The position numbers and the translations under genes were made by a program. From assembly GCA_017466325.1 (NCBI GenBank), contig JAFTUK010000029.1, positions 1-64,000 of the forward strand: a stretch of 64,000 nucleotides of DNA. Reading direction: 5' to 3'. Each line of letters starts with the position of its first letter. Position 1 is the first letter of the stretch. The notes beneath the pieces are model-generated. The model saw nothing but the letters and a program-made list of their open reading frames with translations. It did no database searches and was not told where the DNA came from. Source of the stretch: Bacteroidaceae bacterium. GTDB taxonomy: Bacteria > Bacteroidota > Bacteroidia > Bacteroidales > Bacteroidaceae. Positions 16,161-24,640 of this stretch are shown here, one piece after another.

Positions 16161-17717
16161 ATGAACCATCTCCGTAATATCCTGTATGCTTCTGCATTGC
16201 TGACACCCGCTGCATCCTCCGTTGCCGGGGAAAAGCCGTCCGGCAACGACACTCGCCCCAATGTAATTCTCATAGTTGCCGACGACCTGGGATACGGCGA
16301 CCTTGGCTGCTATGGCGCCCAGGACGTCAAGACTCCCAATGTGGACCGCCTGGCAAAGAACGGCATACGCTTCCTCAACTCCCATGCGGCGGCCGCCACA
16401 AGCACCCCGTCGCGCTATGCCCTGCTTACCGGGCATTATGCATGGAGAAGGCCCGACACAAGGATAGCAGAGGGCAATGCCAGGATGATTATCCGACCGG
16501 AGCAGTACACCATGGCCGACATGTTCCGCCAGGCCGGCTACACTACGGCAGCCATAGGCAAATGGCATCTCGGATTGGGCGACAAGACCGCCGAACAGGA
16601 CTGGAATGCTCCCCTGCCATGCGGACTTCAGGACATCGGTTTTGACTATCACTACATAATGGCAGCCACCGGCGACCGCGTGCCCTGCGTGTTCATAGAA
16701 AACGGCTTCATCGCCGACTACGACCTCACGGCTCCCATAGAGGTAAGTTACCGCCAGAACTTTGCTGGCGAACCCACCGGCAAAAGCAATCCCGAAATGC
16801 TCTACAACCTGAAACCGAGTCCCAACCACGGCCATGACCAGTCCATCGTAAACGGCATTTCGCGCATAGGTTTCATGAAGGGGGGGGGCAAGGCTCTGTG
16901 GAAAGACGAGAACATAGCCGACAGCATTACCTCGCATGCCGTGGATTTCATCAGGAAGAACCACCGCGAACCCTTCTTCATGTACCTTTGCACCAACGAC
17001 ATACACGTTCCGCGCTTCCCTCACCCGCGCTTCCGGGGCAAAACAGACATGGGACACCGTGGCGATGCCATAGTTCAGTTCGACTGGACAGTGGGCGAGG
17101 TAATGAAAACCCTCAAGGACCTGAAAATAGACAAGAACACCATCATAATCCTGACCAGCGACAACGGCCCCGTTGTGGACGACGGATATGCCGATGAAGC
17201 GGTGGCACGCCTTGGCAACCACAAACCGGCCGGTCCCCTGCGCGGCAACAAGTACAGTTCCTTCGAAGGCGGAACCAGAGTGCCCTTCATCGTATCATGG
17301 CCCAATGGTATGGAAAAGGGCAACGACTCCAGAGCCCTGGTGTCACAAATAGACCTTTTCGCCTCGTTTGCCCAAATGCTGGACGCACGACTGCCCGAAG
17401 GTTCCTGCCCCGACAGCCGCAGACACTGGGATGCCATCACCGGCAAGGACGCCCAGGGATGCGAGTACGTGATAGAGCAGAACCTGTGGAACGTCCTGTC
17501 CGTAAGAACGTCCGACTGGAAATACATTGAGCCAAGCAACGGCGCGCCCTACATGAAACTCACCGACATAGAGACTGGCAACAGTCCTCTGCCCCAACTC
17601 TACGACATGAGCAAGGAAGGGGAACAGGAGAACCTCGCCAAGGAACGCCCGGAAGTAACCGAGCGTATGGCCAAGATTATCGACAACGAGCGCAAGCGGG
17701 GGAGCGGTGAAAGGTGA
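16161..17717 (+). CDS. exported serine-type sulfatase
   Basis: The 518-residue enzyme belongs to the formylglycine-dependent sulfatases. It has a signal peptide (to about residue 22), the metal-binding segment ILIVADDLGYGDLGCYG (about 36-52) and the catalytic signature S-T-P-S-R (residues 81-85) followed by YALLTGHYAW. Ser at position 81 means conversion to formylglycine needs an anaerobic (AtsB/anSME-type) maturase, which is not in the window. Further sites are GKWHLGLGD and TSDNGPVVDDG. The likely substrates are sulfated host or plant glycans in the periplasm. A run of nine G (16880-16888) encodes Gly-Gly-Gly. The last residues (GSGER) and the stop lie in a 7-bp array. Confidence 0.93.
   Translation: MNHLRNILYASALLTPAASSVAGEKPSGNDTRPNVILIVADDLGYGDLGCYGAQDVKTPNVDRLAKNGIRFLNSHAAAATSTPSRYALLTGHYAWRRPDTRIAEGNARMIIRPEQYTMADMFRQAGYTTAAIGKWHLGLGDKTAEQDWNAPLPCGLQDIGFDYHYIMAATGDRVPCVFIENGFIADYDLTAPIEVSYRQNFAGEPTGKSNPEMLYNLKPSPNHGHDQSIVNGISRIGFMKGGGKALWKDENIADSITSHAVDFIRKNHREPFFMYLCTNDIHVPRFPHPRFRGKTDMGHRGDAIVQFDWTVGEVMKTLKDLKIDKNTIIILTSDNGPVVDDGYADEAVARLGNHKPAGPLRGNKYSSFEGGTRVPFIVSWPNGMEKGNDSRALVSQIDLFASFAQMLDARLPEGSCPDSRRHWDAITGKDAQGCEYVIEQNLWNVLSVRTSDWKYIEPSNGAPYMKLTDIETGNSPLPQLYDMSKEGEQENLAKERPEVTERMAKIIDNERKRGSGER
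16880..16888 (+). repeat. G9 homopolymer in the sulfatase gene
   Basis: Nine consecutive G lie in the sulfatase reading frame about 240 codons from the start. A one-base slip would truncate the enzyme. Confidence 0.95.
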
Positions 17718-17737
17718 GAGGTGAGAGGATGAGCGAA
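17703..17737. repeat. heptamer array supplying the sulfatase stop
   Basis: The 7-bp units agcggtg, aaaggtg, agaggtg, agaggat and gagcgaa are in phase. The TGA at 17715-17717 spans the second and third units. Confidence 0.88.
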
Positions 17738-17743
17738 TGAAAG

Positions 17744-17787
17744 GGCACAGAACCTATGTGAAAAGCTGGTTCTGTGCCTATATTTTT
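17744..17787 (+). terminator. terminator of the sulfatase gene
   Basis: GGCACAGAACC (17744-17754) pairs perfectly with GGTTCTGTGCC (17768-17778), followed by tatattttt. Confidence 0.9.
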
Positions 17788-17854
17788 ATCCCAGATTGGA
17801 GGGAGCATTACTAAGGTAGTGTGGAAGTGGCGGGAAATATGAGTCTTTTTTTCG

Positions 17855-17862
17855 TATATTTG
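17855..17862 (+). promoter_or_regulatory. -7 element of the ECF sigma operon
   Basis: TATATTTG lies 38 bp upstream of the sigma factor ATG. No TTTG at the right distance is seen, so another sigma factor or an activator may be involved. Confidence 0.5.
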
Positions 17863-17900
17863 CACTTGACATTTGTCTGCCTTGTGCGTTATATTGATAG

Positions 17901-18389
17901 ATGACACAAACTGAGTTCGAACATAAACTGATAGGGATGCGCCCTCAGATGCTGAGGGTGGCCATGGATTTCTTCCACAACGAGGAGGATGCCGAGGATG
18001 TTGTCCAGGAGGTTTATGTGAGGATGCTGAAACGCGGGTGGCGACAGGGCGACAACGTGGAGGCCTTGGGCATAAGGGCGACAAAGAACCTGTGCGTCAG
18101 CGTGTGGAGGCGGCAACGATTGCGGGAATCCGAACCATTGGAAAGCGTTCCGGAGTCTGCCGGACATGATTCTGCCGACACTCCGCTGCTAAACGGTGAA
18201 CGGCATGCCGAGATAGAAAATGCCATACGAAAACTTCCTCCGTCCGAGCAGAGGCTGATAAGGATGAAACATCAGGACGACATGCCTCTGGAGGATATAG
18301 CAAAAGAGACGGGAATGAGCCGCCGTTCGGCCAGCACCATCATCAGTTCGGCAAAGAAACATCTACTAAAACTGATTAAAGACACATGA
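17901..18389 (+). CDS. ECF RNA polymerase sigma factor
   Basis: The 162-residue protein has a region 2 segment (AMDFFHNEEDAEDVVQEVYVRM, about residues 17-38) and a region 4 helix-turn-helix (LPPSEQRLIRMKHQDDMP and IAKETGMSRRSASTIISSAK, about 116-155), the two-domain layout of ECF sigma factors. Its stop overlaps the next start (ATGA), so translation is coupled with the membrane-anchored gene behind it, a typical sigma/anti-sigma arrangement. It heads a four-gene group of exported or membrane proteins that is probably its regulon core. Confidence 0.93.
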   Translation: MTQTEFEHKLIGMRPQMLRVAMDFFHNEEDAEDVVQEVYVRMLKRGWRQGDNVEALGIRATKNLCVSVWRRQRLRESEPLESVPESAGHDSADTPLLNGERHAEIENAIRKLPPSEQRLIRMKHQDDMPLEDIAKETGMSRRSASTIISSAKKHLLKLIKDT

Positions 18390-18943
18390 TTGACAAGGAA
18401 CTTATACGACAGGCAGCAGAAGACATTGACATCTTCGAGGCAGACCTCAGCCAGGAATATGACCGCATAGCACGTCCGCGCAAGCCGCTACGCCTATGGC
18501 CATGGGCGGCGGCCGCATGCCTGGTGATTGCGGTGGGCATATCTCTGCCAATGCTGGTGCGCACGGACAATGGCAACAGAAATACTATCGCTGAGGCAAA
18601 GACACCAACAGAGGGCGGACCTGTTGCCCAGGCATCAGGGGTAGAGAGCGACGTTGCAATACCCGTACCACCTCCCCCTCCAGCCAGCGAAGTCACAAAT
18701 TTACGTTTGTCACAAACGGAAAAGATGCCGCCACCTACGGCAACACCGGTAGAGGCTGAAGCAAAAACAAATCAAGAGTGCACGGAAGTTGACGAAATGG
18801 AAATGATGTGCAATCTGCTTGACGAGGTTACGCAACAGACAATTGCTGAGAAGAAATACGAGGAACATCTGTATTATACTATGATGGAGGAAATCTGCAG
18901 AAACGCATCTAACGAACCAAACATACCAGAACTATCATTATGA
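18386..18943 (+). CDS. single-pass membrane protein, probable anti-sigma factor
   Basis: The 185-residue protein has an N-terminal acidic/helical part (1-36), one membrane segment (WPWAAAACLVIAVGISLPML, about 38-58) and a Pro/Ala-rich outer linker (VPPPPPASE), followed by an acidic helical tail. I see no known anti-sigma domain signature. The role is inferred from size, topology and the 4-bp overlap with the sigma gene upstream. It also overlaps the following gene by 4 bp. Confidence 0.75.
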   Translation: MIDKELIRQAAEDIDIFEADLSQEYDRIARPRKPLRLWPWAAAACLVIAVGISLPMLVRTDNGNRNTIAEAKTPTEGGPVAQASGVESDVAIPVPPPPPASEVTNLRLSQTEKMPPPTATPVEAEAKTNQECTEVDEMEMMCNLLDEVTQQTIAEKKYEEHLYYTMMEEICRNASNEPNIPELSL

Positions 18944-20079
18944 AACACATTCTATCATCTATCATCCTTGCAACAATAACCATTGGTTGTTTTGCACAAT
19001 CTGATTACAAACTTACCGGCAAGTCTGACAAGATAAGCCATCTCATCAAGTTCATGCCTGCTGACAAGATGGTGGGCAAGGCCAGCGAGCAGGGGCGCGA
19101 CCGCCTGGACTCTACGTATTATCTGGATACCAGAATATATGAATTCCCGTATGAAAGCAAGAAAGAGCAACAGGATGTAAAAAACCTCATAGCAGCAATA
19201 CTTCAGGCACACGACCTGGATATGCCGCACTACACTGGCGGATTCAGCGCATCCAACCTGTTGCGCACAGACAATCCCATCGAGAGCAAAAGATTGCAGA
19301 TGTATTTTGGAGAGAACATCGCCCCGTTTGTGGTAGGCGGCAGGGGGCGCAACTATGCCGTAGTGCGCTTCAACAGCAAACAGAATCCATACTACAGACA
19401 TGTCATAGGCATAGAATGGTGGCTGGAAAGGATGAACAACAAACGTCAGGTTGTCAAGTTCCAGACCTTCCGCATATTCGGTCCCTTCAGCAAGGAGCAT
19501 TATGAGTATGCTCTGAAGCAAAGCAATATATCAAAGGCTGATGCGGAAACGGATGATGTGGAAACGGATGATGTGGAAACGGATGATTTGTACGCTGACT
19601 ATATCGGAGATGATGGTCCTTTCCTAAAAATGAAAAACGAGAGATTGAAGGGGGGGATAATTATAGGAGAATTTACGACAAAACACATGCTCCCGGAGGT
19701 ACGAGTTCTTGGTAAACTTTTAGACACATCAACGGATGACACATCTAAGCGTGCCGCTGTAAAGTCAATAAACAAACGTGTAACAATTCTGCTCACCACT
19801 GCTACAGATGAAGTGAAAACAGAACTGTACCGTATACTGAACGACATTCCCGGCTATTATGTACAGGTAACCCCTCCTAATGGCGTGGTACTTACAAGGT
19901 CCTTTGCCTGGTACATTGATGCACTACCCAAACTGGACGTCTTATCCATTTCGTGGATACAGCCAGGAAGTCCCAACTGCATATATATAGACGAGAATAA
20001 TGAGGAAAAACCTGCGAATTTCCTTTTGCAAGTATTCCTGAACAGTTTGGACGACATGGACATATTATTAGAGGACTAA
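18940..20079 (+). CDS. exported protein of unknown function in the sigma operon
   Basis: The 379-residue product has a signal peptide (MKHILSSIILATITIGCFAQ). I do not recognise a domain. The N-terminal half resembles the exported sensor-like partners of Bacteroidales ECF loci (RDRLDSTYYLDTRIYEFPYE). In the middle there is a threefold ETDD(V/L) repeat (19546-19590), and a run of seven G at 19650-19656 encodes Lys-Gly-Gly. The C-terminal half carries no motif I can name. It is translationally coupled (ATGA) to the putative anti-sigma gene, so a role in sensing or envelope output is likely. Confidence 0.7.
   Translation: MKHILSSIILATITIGCFAQSDYKLTGKSDKISHLIKFMPADKMVGKASEQGRDRLDSTYYLDTRIYEFPYESKKEQQDVKNLIAAILQAHDLDMPHYTGGFSASNLLRTDNPIESKRLQMYFGENIAPFVVGGRGRNYAVVRFNSKQNPYYRHVIGIEWWLERMNNKRQVVKFQTFRIFGPFSKEHYEYALKQSNISKADAETDDVETDDVETDDLYADYIGDDGPFLKMKNERLKGGIIIGEFTTKHMLPEVRVLGKLLDTSTDDTSKRAAVKSINKRVTILLTTATDEVKTELYRILNDIPGYYVQVTPPNGVVLTRSFAWYIDALPKLDVLSISWIQPGSPNCIYIDENNEEKPANFLLQVFLNSLDDMDILLED
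19546..19590 (+). repeat. 15-bp in-frame tandem repeat, three units
   Basis: gaaacggatgatgtg is present three times (the last unit ends in ttg), encoding ETDDV-ETDDV-ETDDL. Confidence 0.95.
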
Positions 20080-20104
20080 GTGAACTTTCAAACATTAGAA
20101 GATT

Positions 20105-20539
20105 ATGAAGAAGATATCGGTAATTACACTATTCGCACTATTTACTTTTGCCATGCCAATGATGGCGTCGGAGCAGAGGCATGAGAGGGAGCATCACCAC
20201 AGGAAGGAAATGAGGGGGACGTTTCGCCCTAAGGCAATGCATCATAAAGACTTTACGATGATGTGCGAAGTAGTGGATGATGCCTCTTTCACTGACAAGA
20301 AAATTGGAGTCATCAAAGTGGCTTGTATAAGCAGTTACTTTAATAGCAAGCAGTGCGCAAAACTCCTCTCGATGATTTCCTTTGACGAGGGGAAATTAAA
20401 GGCATTGAAAGTTATTGCACCCCGGATTATAGATAGAGACGCGGCAGAGGTAGTGAAACAATTCACTTTCTCCTCTAACAAAGACAAGGCTTTGGAAATC
20501 TTGCGACAGTCCTACCAACCTAAAAAATCGGAGTTCTAA
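20105..20539 (+). CDS. DUF4476 domain exported protein
   Basis: The 144-residue product has a signal peptide (to about residue 22), a His/Arg-rich stretch (RHEREHHHRKEMRG) and then the DUF4476 pattern: FTDKKIGVIKVA, YFNSKQCAKLLSMISFDEGKL, and the final FTFSSNKDKALEIL. The domain's function is unknown. The gene follows 25 bp behind the previous one and completes the sigma operon. Confidence 0.85.
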   Translation: MKKISVITLFALFTFAMPMMASEQRHEREHHHRKEMRGTFRPKAMHHKDFTMMCEVVDDASFTDKKIGVIKVACISSYFNSKQCAKLLSMISFDEGKLKALKVIAPRIIDRDAAEVVKQFTFSSNKDKALEILRQSYQPKKSEF

Positions 20540-20995
20540 CAGAACCAGCGTCCTTTAGCCTTCGGTGGCTTTGTGCCTCCAGCTACTCCCAGAAGTATGT
20601 CCGAGTAGTATAGAATATTCAGAAATCACACCCACATTCCGTATTGAAAGCGGAATGCAGACAATGCACCAATACGTCAGCCTAACATTCAAATACCGAT
20701 TCGACCCTGGCGGGAAGAAATAGGTCCTGCTGATGTCAGGGGCTGGAAAATGGAATGCGTCAAGATGCCGAAACTGCTGTATCCTTCATAGTACCAGGAA
20801 TAGTTCTCACTGAAGTCCCATTCCTGTCCTCGGTGGCGCCAAAATGAACCGCCACTGGCGGTAAACTTTATCGCCGAGGGCGGCTCATTTTGGCGCCACC
20901 GACGACTTTAAGAGGGGGCATATACGATTGATGCGACAAAACAGGAGAGACAAGTATCCTGTTCCCTATCCTCCCAACATCTTAACAAGCGGACA
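20540..20995. other. intergenic region with a large hairpin
   Basis: No gene is seen between two convergent units. The main element is a 24-bp inverted repeat at 20830-20902. The rest shows no clear terminator for either side. Confidence 0.7.
20830..20902. repeat. 24-bp inverted repeat of the GCCACTGGCGG family
   Basis: The arms 20830-20853 and 20879-20902 are complementary except for one position. The 25-nt loop itself carries the CCGCCACTGGCGG palindrome and a tail like that at 2970-3000. The stem contains GGCGCC. There is no U tract on either strand. Confidence 0.9.
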
Positions 20996-22168
20996 CTAAT
21001 CCATGCGGTCGCGGTAGTCCTCGTAGCGGAATTCACGCAGCATGTCGTGGGTTCCGTCCTGGCGGAGAATGGTGAGGGAGGGATGGTGTATGCCGTTGAA
21101 CATGCAGGTCTTCACCGTGGTGTAGTGGATCATGTCCTCGAAGATAATTTGCTCCCCTATTTGCAGTTGATGGTCAAAGCGCCATGAACTGAGGAAGTCT
21201 CCGCTAAGGCACGAGTTGGCACCAAGGCGATAGACGTAGCCCCCATTGTCCTGCTCCGAAGAAACAAGCCCTTCGGGGTCTTCTATGGTTTCCGCACCTC
21301 TGACGGCCGGCCAGTATGGCATTTCCAGGCAGTCGGGCATGTGGCAGGTGAAGGAGACATCCAGAATGGCGGTGCGGATGCCGTGATTCTCCACGATGTC
21401 CACAACGGAGGAAACGAGGGGACCTGTCTGCCATGCAAAGGCGGAACCGGGTTCGAGGATGATGCGCAGGTTGGGATAACGCTGGCGAAGACCACGGATA
21501 GTTTCTATTAGGAGGGGCACATTATATCCCTGGCGTGTCATGAGGTGGCCTCCGCCAAGGTTGAGCCATTTGAGTTGGGGGAACCAACGGCCGAACCGTT
21601 CTTCTATGTATATAAGGTTGTCGGCAAGGTCCTCGGCACTGCTCTCGCAATGGCAATGACAATGGAAACCTTCAATGCCTGAAGGCAGACACTCGGGCAT
21701 CTGCCCGGAGATGACACCGAAGCGCGAACCCGGTGCGGTGGGATTGTACAGGTCGGTCTCAATGTGAGAGTGCTCGGGATTGATGCGCAAGCCACAACTG
21801 ATACGTTCCTCCCCGGCATGCTCCATGTTCCACTGCTCTACCTTGGGGAAGAATGTCTCGTATTGCGAGAGGCTGTTGAACGTAATGTGAGAGGAATTGG
21901 AAAGAATCTCGCCGAAGGTGTCTTCGGTATATGCAGGGCTGTAGGTATGGGCAGGGCTGCCGAACTCTTCCTTGGCCAAACGTGCCTCGTAGGGACTGCT
22001 GGCGGTGGTGTGCGTGATGTACTCGCGGAAGATGGGAAAGGTCTTCCAAAGGGCAAAGGCCTTGAAGGCCAAAATTATCTCGGCACCGCTCTGACGTGCC
22101 ACGTCCTGAATCAGCGAAAGGTTGCGGCGAAGCAACCTTTCCTCCATCATATAATAAGGTGTTTTCAA
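20996..22168 (-). CDS. nspC: carboxynorspermidine decarboxylase
   Basis: This PLP enzyme of fold type III decarboxylates carboxynorspermidine or carboxyspermidine, the last step of the alternative spermidine route. Visible are the Schiff-base Lys36 (LAFKAFALWK), GFHCHCHCESS, the Gly loop LNLGGGHL, ILEPGSAFAW and the C-terminal NSCLSGDF active-site Cys segment. The reading as far as KTPYYMMEERLL fits the family N terminus only from a TTG at 22168; ATG 22150 is the shorter choice. The gene is 58 bp behind the PCMD gene. The partner carboxynorspermidine dehydrogenase is not in the window. Confidence 0.93.
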   Translation of the reverse strand: MKTPYYMMEERLLRRNLSLIQDVARQSGAEIILAFKAFALWKTFPIFREYITHTTASSPYEARLAKEEFGSPAHTYSPAYTEDTFGEILSNSSHITFNSLSQYETFFPKVEQWNMEHAGEERISCGLRINPEHSHIETDLYNPTAPGSRFGVISGQMPECLPSGIEGFHCHCHCESSAEDLADNLIYIEERFGRWFPQLKWLNLGGGHLMTRQGYNVPLLIETIRGLRQRYPNLRIILEPGSAFAWQTGPLVSSVVDIVENHGIRTAILDVSFTCHMPDCLEMPYWPAVRGAETIEDPEGLVSSEQDNGGYVYRLGANSCLSGDFLSSWRFDHQLQIGEQIIFEDMIHYTTVKTCMFNGIHHPSLTILRQDGTHDMLREFRYEDYRDRMD

Positions 22169-22226
22169 AATAGTCTTGCTTTTGGTTTTATGGTACTTCG
22201 TATAAACGCAAAGGCGTACGGGGCAA

Positions 22227-23195
22227 TCAATACACCCACTTGATGTTGTCCAGCCACAATGTCGTGCCTATGCTGCCTATGTATGCTCCGCCATGACTGC
22301 TATCGAACTTGACAATGGCATGTGTGGGTGTTGCCGAGGCGTCGGCCCATCCGTTCTCGTCCACTGGCACATTCTCTCCCTTGCTGTTACGGGCATAGAT
22401 GGTGGCATCGCCACGCATCAGGTCCATACGCTTGGTGTAGCCGGGGTGCTTGGTAATGTCGCCGTACATTATGTCGAAGGTCTTGCCCTCCACCCATCCG
22501 TTTGTGCTTTGGGTGAACTTGTATATCTGTGTGCCCACACGCTTGGCGGTGATGCTGCCATCAGCATTCTCCTTTCTCTGTTGCAAGATTACGACCATCT
22601 CGGGCATGTCTCTGCCGGGAACGGTAGACACCTTGGAAAACCCCGTCTGGCGGATACGGTTGGGCGAATCGGTAAGTTTGACGCGATAGTCAAGTTTTAT
22701 AGCCTTGGGGCGACGGTTGAAGGGCATGCCAAGGTCCATCTTGGACATGGGATTGTCCGTGCCGGTGATGGGTTCTATCATTTCGCCCGTGAAGATGGAG
22801 CCTGATGCCAGGACACTGATGTTAATCATGCCAAGGACCTTTACCTTTACCACCTGAGTGACGAGTTTTGCGCAATAGCCTTCGTTGTGATTGTCTCTGT
22901 ACACACAGGCATTGGTCTTGGTAATGCCGCTTACCCGAGCATAGACGTTGCTGGTTGCCCAGGGGGAACCTCCCTGATTGGTATAGGGGATGTTCTGCTT
23001 GCCGTTGGCCTTGTTCCAGTGCGCCTGGGGAGCCACCTCGAACAAGGTTCGCGTCTCTCCTCCAATGATAGCGCTTTCCTTTATGTCGCGCTGAAGCCAT
23101 TGGTCAAAGTTGCCAAACTTTATCAACTCCTCGCTCTGCGCAAAGCCTGCAAGGGCAAGAAATGCCGAGAAAACTGTGATGATGCTCCTTTTCAT
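22227..23195 (-). CDS. PCMD-type exported protein
   Basis: The 322-residue product has a signal peptide (to about residue 19) and the layout of the putative carbohydrate metabolism domain (PCMD, a jelly-roll-like module): WNKANG near the N terminus, MNISVLASG-like strands, and a final VKFDSSHGGAYIGSIGTTL followed by LWLDNIKWVY. It may bind glycans at the cell surface; this is inference from family context. It is 35 bp behind the Omp85-like gene and likely cotranscribed. Confidence 0.75.
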   Translation of the reverse strand: MKRSIITVFSAFLALAGFAQSEELIKFGNFDQWLQRDIKESAIIGGETRTLFEVAPQAHWNKANGKQNIPYTNQGGSPWATSNVYARVSGITKTNACVYRDNHNEGYCAKLVTQVVKVKVLGMINISVLASGSIFTGEMIEPITGTDNPMSKMDLGMPFNRRPKAIKLDYRVKLTDSPNRIRQTGFSKVSTVPGRDMPEMVVILQQRKENADGSITAKRVGTQIYKFTQSTNGWVEGKTFDIMYGDITKHPGYTKRMDLMRGDATIYARNSKGENVPVDENGWADASATPTHAIVKFDSSHGGAYIGSIGTTLWLDNIKWVY

Positions 23196-23230
23196 GCTGA
23201 GATTTAATTATGCTCCCTTCCAAGTTTACA

Positions 23231-24505
23231 TTAGAATGCCTCGCCGATATTGAAGACTATGCTGTTGCCTGTCTTGGTGAAGCCCCAGTCGACTCGCACG
23301 TTCACACGCGGCTTGAACTCCCATCGCAAGCCGAATCCGTATGTGGGCAGGGTCTTGTTCATGTAGATGTGGTTGAAGTCGTGGAAGATGTTGATGGCTC
23401 CCACCCAGGCAACGACACCGAAACGCCATATCAGACGCTGGCGAAGTTCGAGTTGGGTCTCCATAACGTTATTGTCGCGGTACTGGCCGAAGAAGTATCC
23501 TCGTCCCATGCCCTGATTGCCCGTGCTGGCCAGACGTATCCATGGTATCACGTCGTTGCCATAGTTGAAGCGCCCGTGCGCCTGGAATGCCAACGTGCAT
23601 TTCTTCCACAAGGGGGTGTAGACCTGATACTTCACATCGGTGGTGAAGAATCCGTACTTGTTCACACCGGGCATGAATCCCAACTGCTGGAGGTTGAAGT
23701 AATGACCCTTGTAGGCATTGGTGGCAAAGTCGCGGGAGTCATAGGTAAGGGTAACACCCAAACCGAGGGCCACCTGAGAGAACGGCTGGTGTCCGCTTCC
23801 GTCGGGAAGAGCCAGGAAGTGCTCCATAAGGCCGTTGGGATACAGGTGTTCCTCTCCTTTGGGGATATTGTCGTGAGTCTTGTACAGGTTGGAATAGAGG
23901 AAGTCTATCTTGGGGCCGAAGTACAGGTTCTTGGCCAGACGCCATGTGTAGTCGCCCTCCAATTTCAGAAGCAACTGCTTGGAGTCTACCATGCGGTTGG
24001 CATAGTAGTTGTTGATGGACGTGTCATAACCTATACCCCAGAAGGCAGAGGGATAGTGCGTGAAACTGAACTCGTAGTTGAAGCGCTGCTTGTCGCCCTT
24101 CATATAGTTATGACCCTCCACACCGATGGCCACGATGCCCTTCACGCTGACCTGGAAGAAACCGTTTACAATGCTCTTTTGCAATGTGGGGTCGCTCTTG
24201 TCAAAGGAATACAGGGCGCTGTATCCGCCACCTATGGCAAAACCGGTGTTGATGTTGTAGGCAGGACCGAAAACGAAGCCTCCGTCGTACGTGACATCGC
24301 TGCGCATCTTGTTGGAGTTGGCCAGATAGTTGTACACCCAGTAAAGGGGCTTCAGTGTCTTGTTGTCCGTCAACTTATACTTACGCACGTCTCCTGTGAT
24401 GGAGTCAACCACTATGCTGTCCCTGGTTGCTGATGCAGGTTCCTGTCCGGCATAAGAAAGCAACACGGGAAATAACATGGTCAGAAGCAAGAACTGTCGT
24501 TTCAT
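23231..24505 (-). CDS. Omp85-type surface antigen, outer membrane beta barrel
   Basis: The 424-residue product has a signal peptide (to about residue 19). The chain of alternating beta strands ends in Phe, as expected for Bam-dependent barrels. The region from about residue 245 (LGLGVTLTYDSRDFATN, YKGHYFNLQQLGFMPG) and the segment near GRGYFFGQYRDNNVMETQLELR match the bacterial surface antigen domain. No POTRA repeats are visible, so it is a short, barrel-only form rather than BamA or TamA. The function is unknown. A -7-like TAACTTTG (24555-24562, minus strand) lies upstream. Confidence 0.8.
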   Translation of the reverse strand: MKRQFLLLTMLFPVLLSYAGQEPASATRDSIVVDSITGDVRKYKLTDNKTLKPLYWVYNYLANSNKMRSDVTYDGGFVFGPAYNINTGFAIGGGYSALYSFDKSDPTLQKSIVNGFFQVSVKGIVAIGVEGHNYMKGDKQRFNYEFSFTHYPSAFWGIGYDTSINNYYANRMVDSKQLLLKLEGDYTWRLAKNLYFGPKIDFLYSNLYKTHDNIPKGEEHLYPNGLMEHFLALPDGSGHQPFSQVALGLGVTLTYDSRDFATNAYKGHYFNLQQLGFMPGVNKYGFFTTDVKYQVYTPLWKKCTLAFQAHGRFNYGNDVIPWIRLASTGNQGMGRGYFFGQYRDNNVMETQLELRQRLIWRFGVVAWVGAINIFHDFNHIYMNKTLPTYGFGLRWEFKPRVNVRVDWGFTKTGNSIVFNIGEAF

Positions 24506-24580
24506 ACACGCATTATCTTTTAATCCTTTTACTGTCTTCGTATCTTTTCGGATACAAAGTTACAAAAAAAGCCCCTATTA

Positions 24581-24612
24581 TTTGTACGGATGCTTTTAAA
24601 ATAGTACATTTG
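24581..24612 (+). promoter_or_regulatory. promoter of fbp
   Basis: TTTG (24581-24584), 20 bp and TACATTTG (24605-24612) fit the consensus. The leader would be about 25 nt. Confidence 0.8.
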
Positions 24613-24640
24613 TGGATAAATTTGAACACTTTATACTGCT

